From contig CAVSCR010000005.1 in NCBI GenBank assembly GCA_963726575.1, positions 62,001 to 126,000 on the forward strand: a stretch of DNA of 64,000 nucleotides. Direction: 5' to 3'. A program made the position numbers and the translations under genes. Source of the DNA: CAVSCR01 sp963726575 (GTDB lineage: Bacteria > Actinomycetota > Actinomycetes > JAHEKZ01). Of this stretch, positions 51,731-59,461 are shown one piece after another. The notes under the pieces were generated by a model. That model was given only the letters and a program-made list of their open reading frames with translations. It searched no databases and was not told the DNA's origin. Numbering within the stretch: the stretch's first letter is position 1; each line of letters opens with the position of its first letter.

Positions 51731-52530
51731 GCGGGACTCTCTCTCAGTTGCGCGGCCAGAGCTTCGAGGCGGTCGCGTCGAACGTATCGGGCAAAGAGGA
51801 AGTCATCGGACTCGATGAGTCCCACCAGCTGCAGCGGCATCGGCGACATGGTCGGCCCAGCGACGATCCGCCCCGCCTCCCCGCCGGCCAGGATCGGTGA
51901 GTAGGAAACGGCGAACTCGTCGACCTGCCCCTGCGCGGCCATCGAGCCGAGCAGGTGGGGGCCGCCCTCGCACAGCAGGCGAGGCAGGCCCAGCTCGACG
52001 AGCGTGGCGACCACCCGCTTCAGGTCCACCTGCTGCTCACCGACGACACGGACCTCGGCGACCATGCTCAGCCGGGCGCGGTGAGCCGCCGGGGCGGTGG
52101 CGGTGGTGAAGACCAAGGTGCGCGGACGCGCGTCGGTGAACAGCGCCGACTCTGGATCGAGGTCGGCGGAGCCGCTGACCACGGCGATCCGAGGGGCCGG
52201 CAGTTGCCCGTGGGCCGCGCGCACCTGGGCGTACTCCGGGCGTACGACGGCGGGTCCGTACCCCTCGATCCGGGCCGTTCCGGCGCCGACGAGCACCACG
52301 TCGGCCAGACCCCGCAGGAGTCCGAACAGCCGCCGGTCGGCGTCACCGGACAGGCCACGCGCGCGACCCTCGACGGTCACGGCGCCGTCGACCGAGGTGA
52401 CCATGTTGGCCCTGACCCACGGCTGCGCCGGCTGGGCCGGATAGGCATAGTGCGCCATGAGCTCAGCGGTTCCCAGCTCGGCACCTGGCTCAACGCCGGG
52501 CTCGTCGCCGGCGGGGAGAAGGAGGCGCAC
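51727..52530 (-). CDS. RibD C-terminal-like pyrimidine reductase
   Basis: A 267-residue NADPH-dependent reductase of the RibD_C / dihydrofolate-reductase fold: VRANMVTSVDGAVTVEGRAR, RLFGLLRGLADVVLVGAGTA and LPRLLCEGGPHLLGSMAAQG. Family members reduce pyrimidine intermediates of riboflavin synthesis, but many actinobacterial copies are stand-alone with unknown substrates. Here it overlaps the DNA ligase gene by 4 bp, so they are coupled. It is 100 bp downstream of the SirB-like gene. Confidence 0.88.
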   Translation of the reverse strand: MRLLLPAGDEPGVEPGAELGTAELMAHYAYPAQPAQPWVRANMVTSVDGAVTVEGRARGLSGDADRRLFGLLRGLADVVLVGAGTARIEGYGPAVVRPEYAQVRAAHGQLPAPRIAVVSGSADLDPESALFTDARPRTLVFTTATAPAAHRARLSMVAEVRVVGEQQVDLKRVVATLVELGLPRLLCEGGPHLLGSMAAQGQVDEFAVSYSPILAGGEAGRIVAGPTMSPMPLQLVGLIESDDFLFARYVRRDRLEALAAQLRESPA

Positions 52531-52630
52531 CCGCTGATCGTGGCACGTCCGTTGTCAGCCACCCTTCACCACGCCCATTGGCGCTCGGCGTGAGTCTTGG
52601 CACCCATCCGGAGTCCCCAGACTCACGGTG

Positions 52631-53356
52631 TCAGCCGATCGGCAGCAGAGGCAGGGGGACGCGGGCACCCGCGGCGGCGGTGGCCAGGATCGCGTCGACG
52701 ATCTGCGGCGCGCGGCCCACGACATCGGTGATGCCGGCGCCGGCGCCGGCGGCGTCGCGCCGAATGCGGTCGTCGAGCACGCCAGGCGCCAACAGAAGGG
52801 GGACGACGACCACGCGCTCCGGTTTCCCCGCCCGCGCCCGGACAAGTGACTCGGCGAGTGCCGGCCCGGGGCCAGAAGCCACCGCCAGGCTGATGGCCGG
52901 CCAGCCCTGGGAGACGGCGAGCTGGACGAGTCGCTCAAGGCCGAGCAGCGCGCCAGGACGCCGGGATCCGGCTGCCGCGAGCACCACGGCGACGTTCGGG
53001 TTGTGAGGATCGACGCCGATCTGCGCGAGGGAGTGCGCCACGGCCGCGAGCACCGCCGATCCGAGTCGCAGTGATCCGGCGTAGTCGACGCCCAGCACGG
53101 CGAGTCGGCCGGGGACCTCCTGCGTGGCGTGCCATCCGTGGCTGAGCAGGAGCGCGACACCTTGCGGGACCCCGGTCGTCGAGGGCGCCAAGGCGCCGAC
53201 CGAAGCCTCGATCGTCGGTTCGTCATGGTCCAGGTAGCCAAGAGCCACGGGTCCCCTGTGCCCCTGACGGACGCGGTCAGCCAGAGCCTCCATCGCCGTG
53301 CCATGGCGCGGGTCGGGGCTGCCGTGTGCAACGAGCAGCAGTGGTCGGTCAGACAC
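52631..53356 (-). CDS. Sirohydrochlorin chelatase-like protein (CbiX/SirB family)
   Basis: A 241-residue class II chelatase with two CbiX halves. The metal/substrate His appear in LLLVAHGSPDPRHGTAMEAL at the N-terminus and ALLLSHGWHATQEVPGRLAV at about residue 70. It inserts Fe2+ into sirohydrochlorin to give sirohaem (or Co2+ in cobalamin routes). Position downstream of the CysG-like gene and in the sulfite-reductase operon favours sirohaem. Its start overlaps the CysG-like stop by 8 bp. Confidence 0.88.
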   Translation of the reverse strand: MSDRPLLLVAHGSPDPRHGTAMEALADRVRQGHRGPVALGYLDHDEPTIEASVGALAPSTTGVPQGVALLLSHGWHATQEVPGRLAVLGVDYAGSLRLGSAVLAAVAHSLAQIGVDPHNPNVAVVLAAAGSRRPGALLGLERLVQLAVSQGWPAISLAVASGPGPALAESLVRARAGKPERVVVVPLLLAPGVLDDRIRRDAAGAGAGITDVVGRAPQIVDAILATAAAGARVPLPLLPIG

Positions 53357-54557
53357 CGAGGTCCCCGAGCCCTTCGCGCAGTCTCACGACGTCCCCGATC
53401 ACGATCACGGCGGGGGATTGCACTCCGACCGCACGCGCCCGTAGCGCGATGTCGGCCAGGGTTCCGGCGGTTGTTCGCTGGGTCCTGGTCGTGCCGGACT
53501 CCACGACCGCGATGGGGGTCGTGGGTTCCTTGCCGTGCGCGACCAGCTGCTCGGTGATCTCGTCCAGCCGGGACACGCCCATCAGCAGGACCAGCGTTCC
53601 CGCTGCTCGCGCCAGCGCCGCCCAGTCCAACGGTCCGTCGTGCCCCGAGACCACGGTCACCTGGCTCGCGATGCCGCGGTGCGTCACCGGGATCCCGGCG
53701 GCAGCCGGCACCGCGACCGCGCTCGTGACTCCCGGCACCACCGCCACCTCGACGCCGGCGGCACGGCAGGCCGCGACCTCTTCACCACCGCGTCCCAGGA
53801 CGAACGGGTCGCCGCCCTTGAGCCGCACGACGCGTTGTCCGGCCAGCGCACGCTCGACGATGAGGTCGTTGATCTGTGACTGGGTCAGGGTGTGAGCGTG
53901 CGGCGCCTTACCGGCTTCGACCACCTCCACCTCGGGGTCGAGCTCGTCCAGCAGGCTGCGCGGCGCGAGACGGTCGACCACCACGACATCAGCCAGCGCG
54001 AGCAGCTGCCGGCCCTTCGTCGTGATCAGTCCGGGGTCGCCGGGTCCGCCCCCCACCAAGGCGACGTTGCCGCGGCCCCGACGACGTCGGTGGCGCAGGG
54101 GCAGTCCACCGGTCTCCAGCGCTGTCTGCACGGCGTCACGCACCGCCATTGCACGTCGTGGGTCCCGGTCAGCGGTGACGGCGACGGTGACCCCGGCTGT
54201 CGTGGCGACGGCGGGGGTGCGCGCCGTGCCACGGCCGGAGTCGCCGGCGCACACGCACCAGATCCGCCGTTGCTCGGCCGCCTGCGCGACAGAGAAGTCG
54301 ACGTGGGGCGAGCCGGTGGCCGCGTGCACCAGCCACGCGTCATCCAGGTCGCTCGGCACGAAGTCGCGCGATCGCCACGCAACCAGGCCAGCATCGACCA
54401 GGTCGCGCAGGTCCTCACACACCTCGGGCGCGACCACCACGACCCGAGCTCCGGCCGCGACGAAGGCGGTGACCCGGCGCGCCGACACCGGACCCCCGCC
54501 GACGGCGAGGACGGTGCGTCCGTGTACGTCCAGCGTGAGCGGCAGGCCGGCGCTCAT
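53349..54557 (-). CDS. cobA: Uroporphyrinogen-III C-methyltransferase / precorrin-2 dehydrogenase (CysG-like)
   Basis: A 402-residue fusion. Residues 1-150 are an NAD-dependent precorrin-2 dehydrogenase (TVLAVGGGPVSARRVTAFVA, then WLVHAATGSPHVDFSVAQA). Residues about 160-400 are the SAM-dependent uroporphyrinogen-III methyltransferase (GNVALVGGGPGDPGLITTKG, VVRLKGGDPFVLGRGGEEVA). It makes sirohydrochlorin from uroporphyrinogen III. The ATG at 54557 overlaps the cysH stop by 4 bp; an earlier start codon is less likely. Confidence 0.93.
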   Translation of the reverse strand: MSAGLPLTLDVHGRTVLAVGGGPVSARRVTAFVAAGARVVVVAPEVCEDLRDLVDAGLVAWRSRDFVPSDLDDAWLVHAATGSPHVDFSVAQAAEQRRIWCVCAGDSGRGTARTPAVATTAGVTVAVTADRDPRRAMAVRDAVQTALETGGLPLRHRRRRGRGNVALVGGGPGDPGLITTKGRQLLALADVVVVDRLAPRSLLDELDPEVEVVEAGKAPHAHTLTQSQINDLIVERALAGQRVVRLKGGDPFVLGRGGEEVAACRAAGVEVAVVPGVTSAVAVPAAAGIPVTHRGIASQVTVVSGHDGPLDWAALARAAGTLVLLMGVSRLDEITEQLVAHGKEPTTPIAVVESGTTRTQRTTAGTLADIALRARAVGVQSPAVIVIGDVVRLREGLGDLGV

Positions 54558-55318
54558 GAGTGCATCCCGCACTCGGTCTTGGCGCTGCCGGCCCACCGGC
54601 CGGCCCGCGGGTGTTCACCTGGGGCAATCGGACGGGTGCAGGGCTGGCAGCCGATCGAGGAGTAGCCGACCTCCCGCAACGGGTTCACCAGCACCTGGTG
54701 GCGGGCCGAGTACTCGAGCACCTCCTCTGGCGTCCACCGCACGATCGGGTTGACCTTGACCATGCCGCGCCGCGGGTCCCACTGCACCACCGGGAGCCCG
54801 ACCCGCGACGCTGTCTCGTCACCGCGCAGACCGGTGACCCAGGCGCGGTAGGGACGCAGCGCGTCGTCGAGCACCGACACCTTGCGCAAGGCGCAGCACT
54901 GGTCGGGGTCGCGCGCCCACAGCGCCGGTCCGTACCGCTTCTGCTGGTCGAGCAGGGTCAGCGTCGGCTGGGCGTTGACGAGCGTGATCGGCAGGGTGGC
55001 CGCCACTGCGTCGCGCGTGCCGATGGTCTCGGGAAAGTGCAATCCGGTATCCAGGAACAGCACGTCGATCCCCGGCTTCACTCGCGACGCAAGGTGTGCC
55101 ACCAGTCCGTCGGCCATCGATGACGTCACGGCGAGCTCGTCGCCGAACGTGAGGGCCGCCCAGCGGATCACGTCCAACGCGCTCGCCTCCGACAAGGCGC
55201 GAGCCGCTGCCGCGCTGAGCTCGCGCAGCTCGTCGTGACTGGTGCTCCGGTCCACCGGCGTCGGGGTGAGGCCGAACCGGACCCGCAGGTGGTCGGTGAC
55301 CGCAGCAGCTGAGCTCAT
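54554..55318 (-). CDS. cysH: Adenylyl-sulfate (APS/PAPS) reductase
   Basis: Reduces activated sulfate to sulfite. The 254-residue enzyme has PGIDVLFLDTGLHFPETIGT, 4Fe-4S Cys in QCCALRKVSVL and SIGCQPCTRPI, and the C-terminal catalytic Cys in AKTECGMH. The iron-sulfur Cys pattern favours an APS-type rather than PAPS-type enzyme. ATG at 55318 overlaps the sulfite reductase stop by 4 bp, coupling production of sulfite to its reduction. Sulfate activation genes (cysD, cysN) are not in the window. Confidence 0.93.
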   Translation of the reverse strand: MSSAAAVTDHLRVRFGLTPTPVDRSTSHDELRELSAAAARALSEASALDVIRWAALTFGDELAVTSSMADGLVAHLASRVKPGIDVLFLDTGLHFPETIGTRDAVAATLPITLVNAQPTLTLLDQQKRYGPALWARDPDQCCALRKVSVLDDALRPYRAWVTGLRGDETASRVGLPVVQWDPRRGMVKVNPIVRWTPEEVLEYSARHQVLVNPLREVGYSSIGCQPCTRPIAPGEHPRAGRWAGSAKTECGMHS

Positions 55319-57060
55319 GACCCGACCTCGACCAGCTCGGGGTGTGACGCGGCGAGGGCGTCGAGCAGGTCGCCCTCCTCGGCGCGCACCACCCACTGGG
55401 CGAAGGTCTCGTTCGGGTCGTGCTGATCGTCGTAGCGCGACACGAGCTCGACCACCAGGTCGGTGACCCGGTCGGCGGCCACGCGCAGGCCCCGTGGTTT
55501 GCGACCGAAGCGCGCGTGCTCCCCGAGCACGCCGCCGAGGTGCACCTGGAACCCCTCGACCTGCCGGCCGTCGGGCGTGGTGACCAGCTGCCCCTTGAGT
55601 CCGATGTCGGCCACCTGGATGCGGGCGCACGAGTTGGGGCAGCCGTTGACGTGCAGCGACAACGACGGCGGCAGGGGGAGGGCTCGGCTCCCCAGCTCCT
55701 GCACGACCTCCGCCGCTCGCGCTTTGGTCTCGACGATGGCGAGCTTGCAGTACTCGATGCCGGTGCAGGCCATGGTGCCGCGCCGGAAGACGTCAGGGCT
55801 GCTGGTCAGTCCCAGCTCGTCCAGTCCGCGGACCGCCGCGTCGACGCGGTCGTGGGCGACGTCGAGCAGCACGACCTTCTGGTGTGGCGTCAGCCGGATG
55901 CGGTCAGTGCCGAGCGCCTCCGCCAGCTCGGCGACCCCGCGCAGCACGCTGCCGGACACGCGACCGGCCACGGGCGCCGCACCGACGTAGTAACGCCCGT
56001 CGCGCTGCTCGTGGACCCCCACGTGGTCGCGGTCGGCCGGTGCGACCGATGGCGGAGCCGGCCCGTCCGTCAGCGTCCGGCCCAGGTATTCCGACTCCAG
56101 GACCGCACGGAAGCGATCGATGCCCCAGTCATTGACCAGGAACTTCAGGCGGGCCTTGGCTCGCAACCGTCGATAGCCGTAGTCGCGAAACAGCCGAACC
56201 ACCCCGGCCCACACCTCCGGCACCTCGTCCAACGTCACGAAGGCGCCCAGCCGCTGGGCGAGCATCGGGTTGGTCGACAGGCCACCGCCGACCCAGACGT
56301 CGAAGCCGGGTCCGTGCAGCGGGTGACGCACTCCGACGAAGGAGATGTCGTTGACCTCGTGCACGACGTCTTGGCGCGGGGAACCGCTGATGGCGGTCTT
56401 CAGCTTGCGCGGCAGGTTGGACAGCTCCGGGTCGCCGACATACCTCTGCACGATCTGCTCGATCGCCGGCGTCCCGTCCAGGATCTCGTCAGCGGCCACG
56501 CCAGCCACCGGTGAGCCCAGCACGACGCGCGGAGTGTCCCCGCAGGCTTCAGCAGTAGAGAGCCCCACGTCCTCCAGGCGTCGCCAGACCTCCGGCACGT
56601 CCTCGATGCGGATCCAGTGCAGCTGGATGTTCTGACGGTCTGTCAGGTCTGCGCTGTCTCGCCCGAACTGCGTGGAGATGTCGCCGATGGCCCGCAGCTG
56701 GGCGACGCTGAGCCGGCCGCCGTCGCTGCGTACCCGCAGCATGAAGAACTCATCGGACAGCTCGTGCGGCTCCAGCAGTGCGGTTCGCCCGCCGTCGATG
56801 CCGGGTCGACGCTGCGTGTACAGGCCCCACCAGCGAAAGCGGCCGTTGAGGTCAGACGGGTCGATGCTCGCGAACCCGCGTACGGCGTAGATCTGTTCGA
56901 TGCGACGCCGGACGTTGAGGCCGTCGTCGTCGGTCTTGACCCGCTCGTTGGGGTTGAGCGGCTCGTGGTGGCCGAGCGCCCACTGGCCCTCGCCGCGATG
57001 GGCGATGGGGCGGGCGCGAGGGGGACGACTGGTCGGGCTTCCGGGGGTACTGCTGGCCAT
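55315..57060 (-). CDS. sir: Ferredoxin-dependent sulfite/nitrite reductase
   Basis: A 581-residue sirohaem and 4Fe-4S enzyme. The cluster/sirohaem Cys lie in ACTGIEYCKLAIVETKARAA and NGCPNSCARIQVADIGLKG, giving the C-x5-C and C-x3-C pattern; duplicated NIR_SIR ferredoxin-like halves surround them. A Cys in STAEACGDTPR may form the Tyr-Cys crosslink described in M. tuberculosis NirA/SirA. With cysH in the operon, sulfite (six-electron reduction to sulfide) is the probable substrate. First structural gene after a Cys-containing leader peptide. Confidence 0.93.
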   Translation of the reverse strand: MASSTPGSPTSRPPRARPIAHRGEGQWALGHHEPLNPNERVKTDDDGLNVRRRIEQIYAVRGFASIDPSDLNGRFRWWGLYTQRRPGIDGGRTALLEPHELSDEFFMLRVRSDGGRLSVAQLRAIGDISTQFGRDSADLTDRQNIQLHWIRIEDVPEVWRRLEDVGLSTAEACGDTPRVVLGSPVAGVAADEILDGTPAIEQIVQRYVGDPELSNLPRKLKTAISGSPRQDVVHEVNDISFVGVRHPLHGPGFDVWVGGGLSTNPMLAQRLGAFVTLDEVPEVWAGVVRLFRDYGYRRLRAKARLKFLVNDWGIDRFRAVLESEYLGRTLTDGPAPPSVAPADRDHVGVHEQRDGRYYVGAAPVAGRVSGSVLRGVAELAEALGTDRIRLTPHQKVVLLDVAHDRVDAAVRGLDELGLTSSPDVFRRGTMACTGIEYCKLAIVETKARAAEVVQELGSRALPLPPSLSLHVNGCPNSCARIQVADIGLKGQLVTTPDGRQVEGFQVHLGGVLGEHARFGRKPRGLRVAADRVTDLVVELVSRYDDQHDPNETFAQWVVRAEEGDLLDALAASHPELVEVGS

Positions 57061-57158
57061 GGTCTGCTCCGGGGCGGAGGCGCGAAGCAGTCGTCGGCAC
57101 GACGTCGGAGGAGGTCGAGGAGATCGGCTGCTGCGCGCGCCGGTTGTTCAGGGCGCGG

Positions 57159-57245
57159 TCAGTGGGAGAACCGACAGCACATACCGCACAGGCGCATCAG
57201 GTCGACGTGACGACGCACGACCAGCAGCGAGCCCGGGGCAGACAT
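57159..57245 (-). CDS. Cys-containing leader peptide of the sulfite-reduction operon
   Basis: A 28-codon frame ends 98 bp before sir with RRHVDLMRLCGMCCRFSH-stop, after MSAPGSLLVV. The R-x-HVDL-x-R core plus clustered Cys matches the putative leader peptides seen upstream of sulfur genes in actinobacteria, where ribosome stalling at Cys codons when cysteine is short alters expression of the downstream genes (attenuators studied in mycobacteria). The exact start is uncertain: ATG 57245 or the GTG at 57218. Three Cys codons occur among the last nine, two of them adjacent. Confidence 0.8.
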   Translation of the reverse strand: MSAPGSLLVVRRHVDLMRLCGMCCRFSH

Positions 57246-57389
57246 GGGGATGAGCGTGCCTGGGCCGCTCGGGTGACGTCCAGCCTGTTCCACATGCTGG
57301 ACACGCTGGACGACGCCAACTGGTGAGTGACAACCGGCCGCATCTCGGGCCATGCTCTGGCCAGCCACAACGACGAGACGAGGGTGGGA

Positions 57390-58964
57390 ATGACCGACGC
57401 GTCGAAGAAGACTGCGGCCCAACGGACGCCTGCGCCCGTCAAGCGGGCTCCGGCCAAGAAGGCAGTCGCTAAGAAGGCTCCGGCCAAGAAGGCAGTCGCC
57501 AAGAAGGCGTCGCCAAGAAGGCGTCCGCCGGCAAGTCGCCACCGCGCAAGTCGGCCCCCCGCTACAGCGGGGCGCAGCGAAGCCGCCCCTATCGCACGCT
57601 CGAGGAGCGCATCGCCCGCGGCGTCGCCTGGCGCGAGGCGGCGCCGCTGGACGGGCACGCCGACTATCGCGTGAACCGGGAGCGCAAGAACCCGGTCGAC
57701 ATCCTGCGGGCCCAGGACGACGCGCGGGTCGCCGAGCTCGTGCCCGATCCGGTACGGCCGGATGAGCGCCTCGGCGTTCGCGTTCTACCGCGGGTCTGCG
57801 GCGATCATGGCCTACGACCTGGCCAGCCAGCCCTGGACGCCGGGCCACACCCAGATCTGCGGCGACGCGCATCTGTCCAACTTCGGAGTGTTCGGCTCTC
57901 CGGAGCGCGACCTGGTCTTCGACCTCAACGACTTCGACGAGACGCTGCCCGGCCCGTTCGAGTGGGACGTCAAGCGGTTGGTCGCCTCGCTCGTGCTGGC
58001 GGCCCGCGATCGCGGGTTCCGTCGCAAGGAGGCCCGCCAGGCGGTCCGGTCGGCTCTGACGGCCTACCGCGAGGTGATCGCCGACCTGGCGCGACGCGGG
58101 CACTCTCGATGTCTGGTACGCCAGGATCGACGAGCAGCTGCTGCTCGCGGCAATCGCCGAGATGGGCCACGACAAGCGCGCGCCGCAAGATGCCGAGCGT
58201 CGCGTGCTGGCCACCTTCGAGGCGGCGCGGCGCAAGACCTCGATGCGGGCGGCGCAGAAGCTCACCGAGTTCGTCGACGGTCATCAGCAGTTCCGCGAGG
58301 ACCCACCATTGCTGTCCCGGGCGGCTATCACGCCGGAGTACCGCGACCGGGTATTTCATGCATTCGCCGACTACCGCGACACGCTGCAGGCCGACCGACG
58401 CCGGCTGATCGAGCGCTACCAGCTCGTCGACGTCGCGGTGAAGGTGGTCGGCGTGGGCAGCGTCGGCACGCGAGCCGGGATCCTTCTGCATGCACGGCCG
58501 CGACTCCGACGACCCGCTGATCATGCAGTTCAAGGAGGCCACCACGTCGGTGCTCGAGCCGTACCTCGGCGCGAGCCGCACCAGCCAGCACGGCGAGCGC
58601 GTGGTCGATGGCCAGCGCTACATGCAGGCCGTCAGCGACATCTTCTTGGGCTGGGTCCGCGGCCGACGGCGGTCGGGACTTCTACATCCGTCAGCTGCAC
58701 GACATGAAGGGCAGTCTCGACGTCACGAAGATCCAGCCGTTCGCACTCATCGCCTACGCCCGGCTGTGTGGCGTCACCCTCGCCCGGGCGCACGCCCGCG
58801 GTGGCGACGCGGTGGCGATCGACGCCTACATCGGCACCGACACCGCGTTCGTCGAGGCGGTCGAGGAGTTCGCGCAGGTGTACGCCGACCAGGCCGAGCA
58901 GGACTACGGCCGGCTGCAACAGGCGATCTCCAGCGGCGAGATCCCGGTCGAGGCGGGCGTCTGA
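57390..58964 (+). pseudogene. DUF2252 family protein broken by about five frameshifts
   Basis: Starts with ATG at 57390 (AGGGTGGGA upstream) and a Lys/Ala/Pro-rich tail (KRAPAKKAVAKKAPAKKAVA). The DUF2252 core appears in pieces: PYRTLEERIARGVAWREAAP, FAFYRGSAAIMAYDLASQPW with GDAHLSNFGVF, LDVWYARIDEQLLLAAIAEM, MHGRDSDDPLIMQFKEATTS and GRDFYIRQLHDMKGSLDVTK. Adjacent pieces lie in different frames, with breaks near 57510, 57744, 58095, 58489 and 58660. Each is explained by a single-base change. Either a decaying gene or sequencing errors; order and completeness of the pieces suggest recent damage. The intact family has kinase-like features of unknown role. Confidence 0.8.
57446..57505 (+). repeat. 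Two tandem 30-bp repeats in the Lys-rich segment
   Basis: GGCTCCGGCCAAGAAGGCAG-type units occupy 57446-57475 and 57476-57505, differing at one base, followed by a partial third copy. They encode the AKKAVAKKAP pattern. Replication slippage here is a likely cause of the adjacent first frameshift. Confidence 0.85.
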
Positions 58965-58965
58965 G

Positions 58966-59457
58966 TCAGTCGGACCGGGCGGCGCGGATCTGGTCCGCGT
59001 GCGTCTCCGCATGGTCGGCGTACACGACGAGCCAGTCCAACAGCCGGTAGGCGCCGGCCTCGGTGTGTTCTGCCGCGCGCTCCCAGACCCGGTCGGGAAG
59101 CTCTGGGAGCACGGCGTCGAGCAGCTCTGACGACGCCTGTCGCACCGCCGTGAACACGGCCAGCGACGCAGCGATCGGTCGGTCGTAGCGCAGGACCCTG
59201 GCCCACTGCGCCTCGTCATATCCCTGGATGGTGGTGCCCTCCGGTTCGGCGAGCAGCCGGCGCAGGCGCACATAGGAGTTCGTCTCGGAGTCGGCCAGGT
59301 GGTGCACCACCTCGCGGGCCGTCCAGGAGCCAGGTGGCGACGGCCGACGATCGAGAGCGGCGTCATCGGCGTTCGCGAGCGCGTCCAGCACCAGGTTGAC
59401 GCCGCGCCGGTAGCGGAACAGCAGGTCGGCCAGCACGTCCGGCTCGGGCGTCGTCAC
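58966..59457 (-). CDS. DinB-like (DUF664/YfiT type) protein
   Basis: A 163-residue four-helix protein. The pattern GSWTAREVVHHLADSETNSY near residue 45 and VVYADHAETHADQIRAARSD near the end places metal-ligand His as in DinB/YfiT proteins (one His in helix 2, two in helix 4). Relatives bind a divalent metal and act as thiol S-transferases or mycothiol/bacillithiol-linked enzymes. The substrate is unknown. It is convergent with the broken DUF2252 gene and 4 bp after the stop of the following membrane gene. Confidence 0.82.
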   Translation of the reverse strand: MTTPEPDVLADLLFRYRRGVNLVLDALANADDAALDRRPSPPGSWTAREVVHHLADSETNSYVRLRRLLAEPEGTTIQGYDEAQWARVLRYDRPIAASLAVFTAVRQASSELLDAVLPELPDRVWERAAEHTEAGAYRLLDWLVVYADHAETHADQIRAARSD

Positions 59458-59461
59458 GTGC

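Noticed and set aside
57061..57158. SAM-I riboswitch in front of the sulfite-reductase operon
   Set aside because: No conserved K-turn or four-way junction pattern could be recognised by eye; the leader peptide explains the region better.
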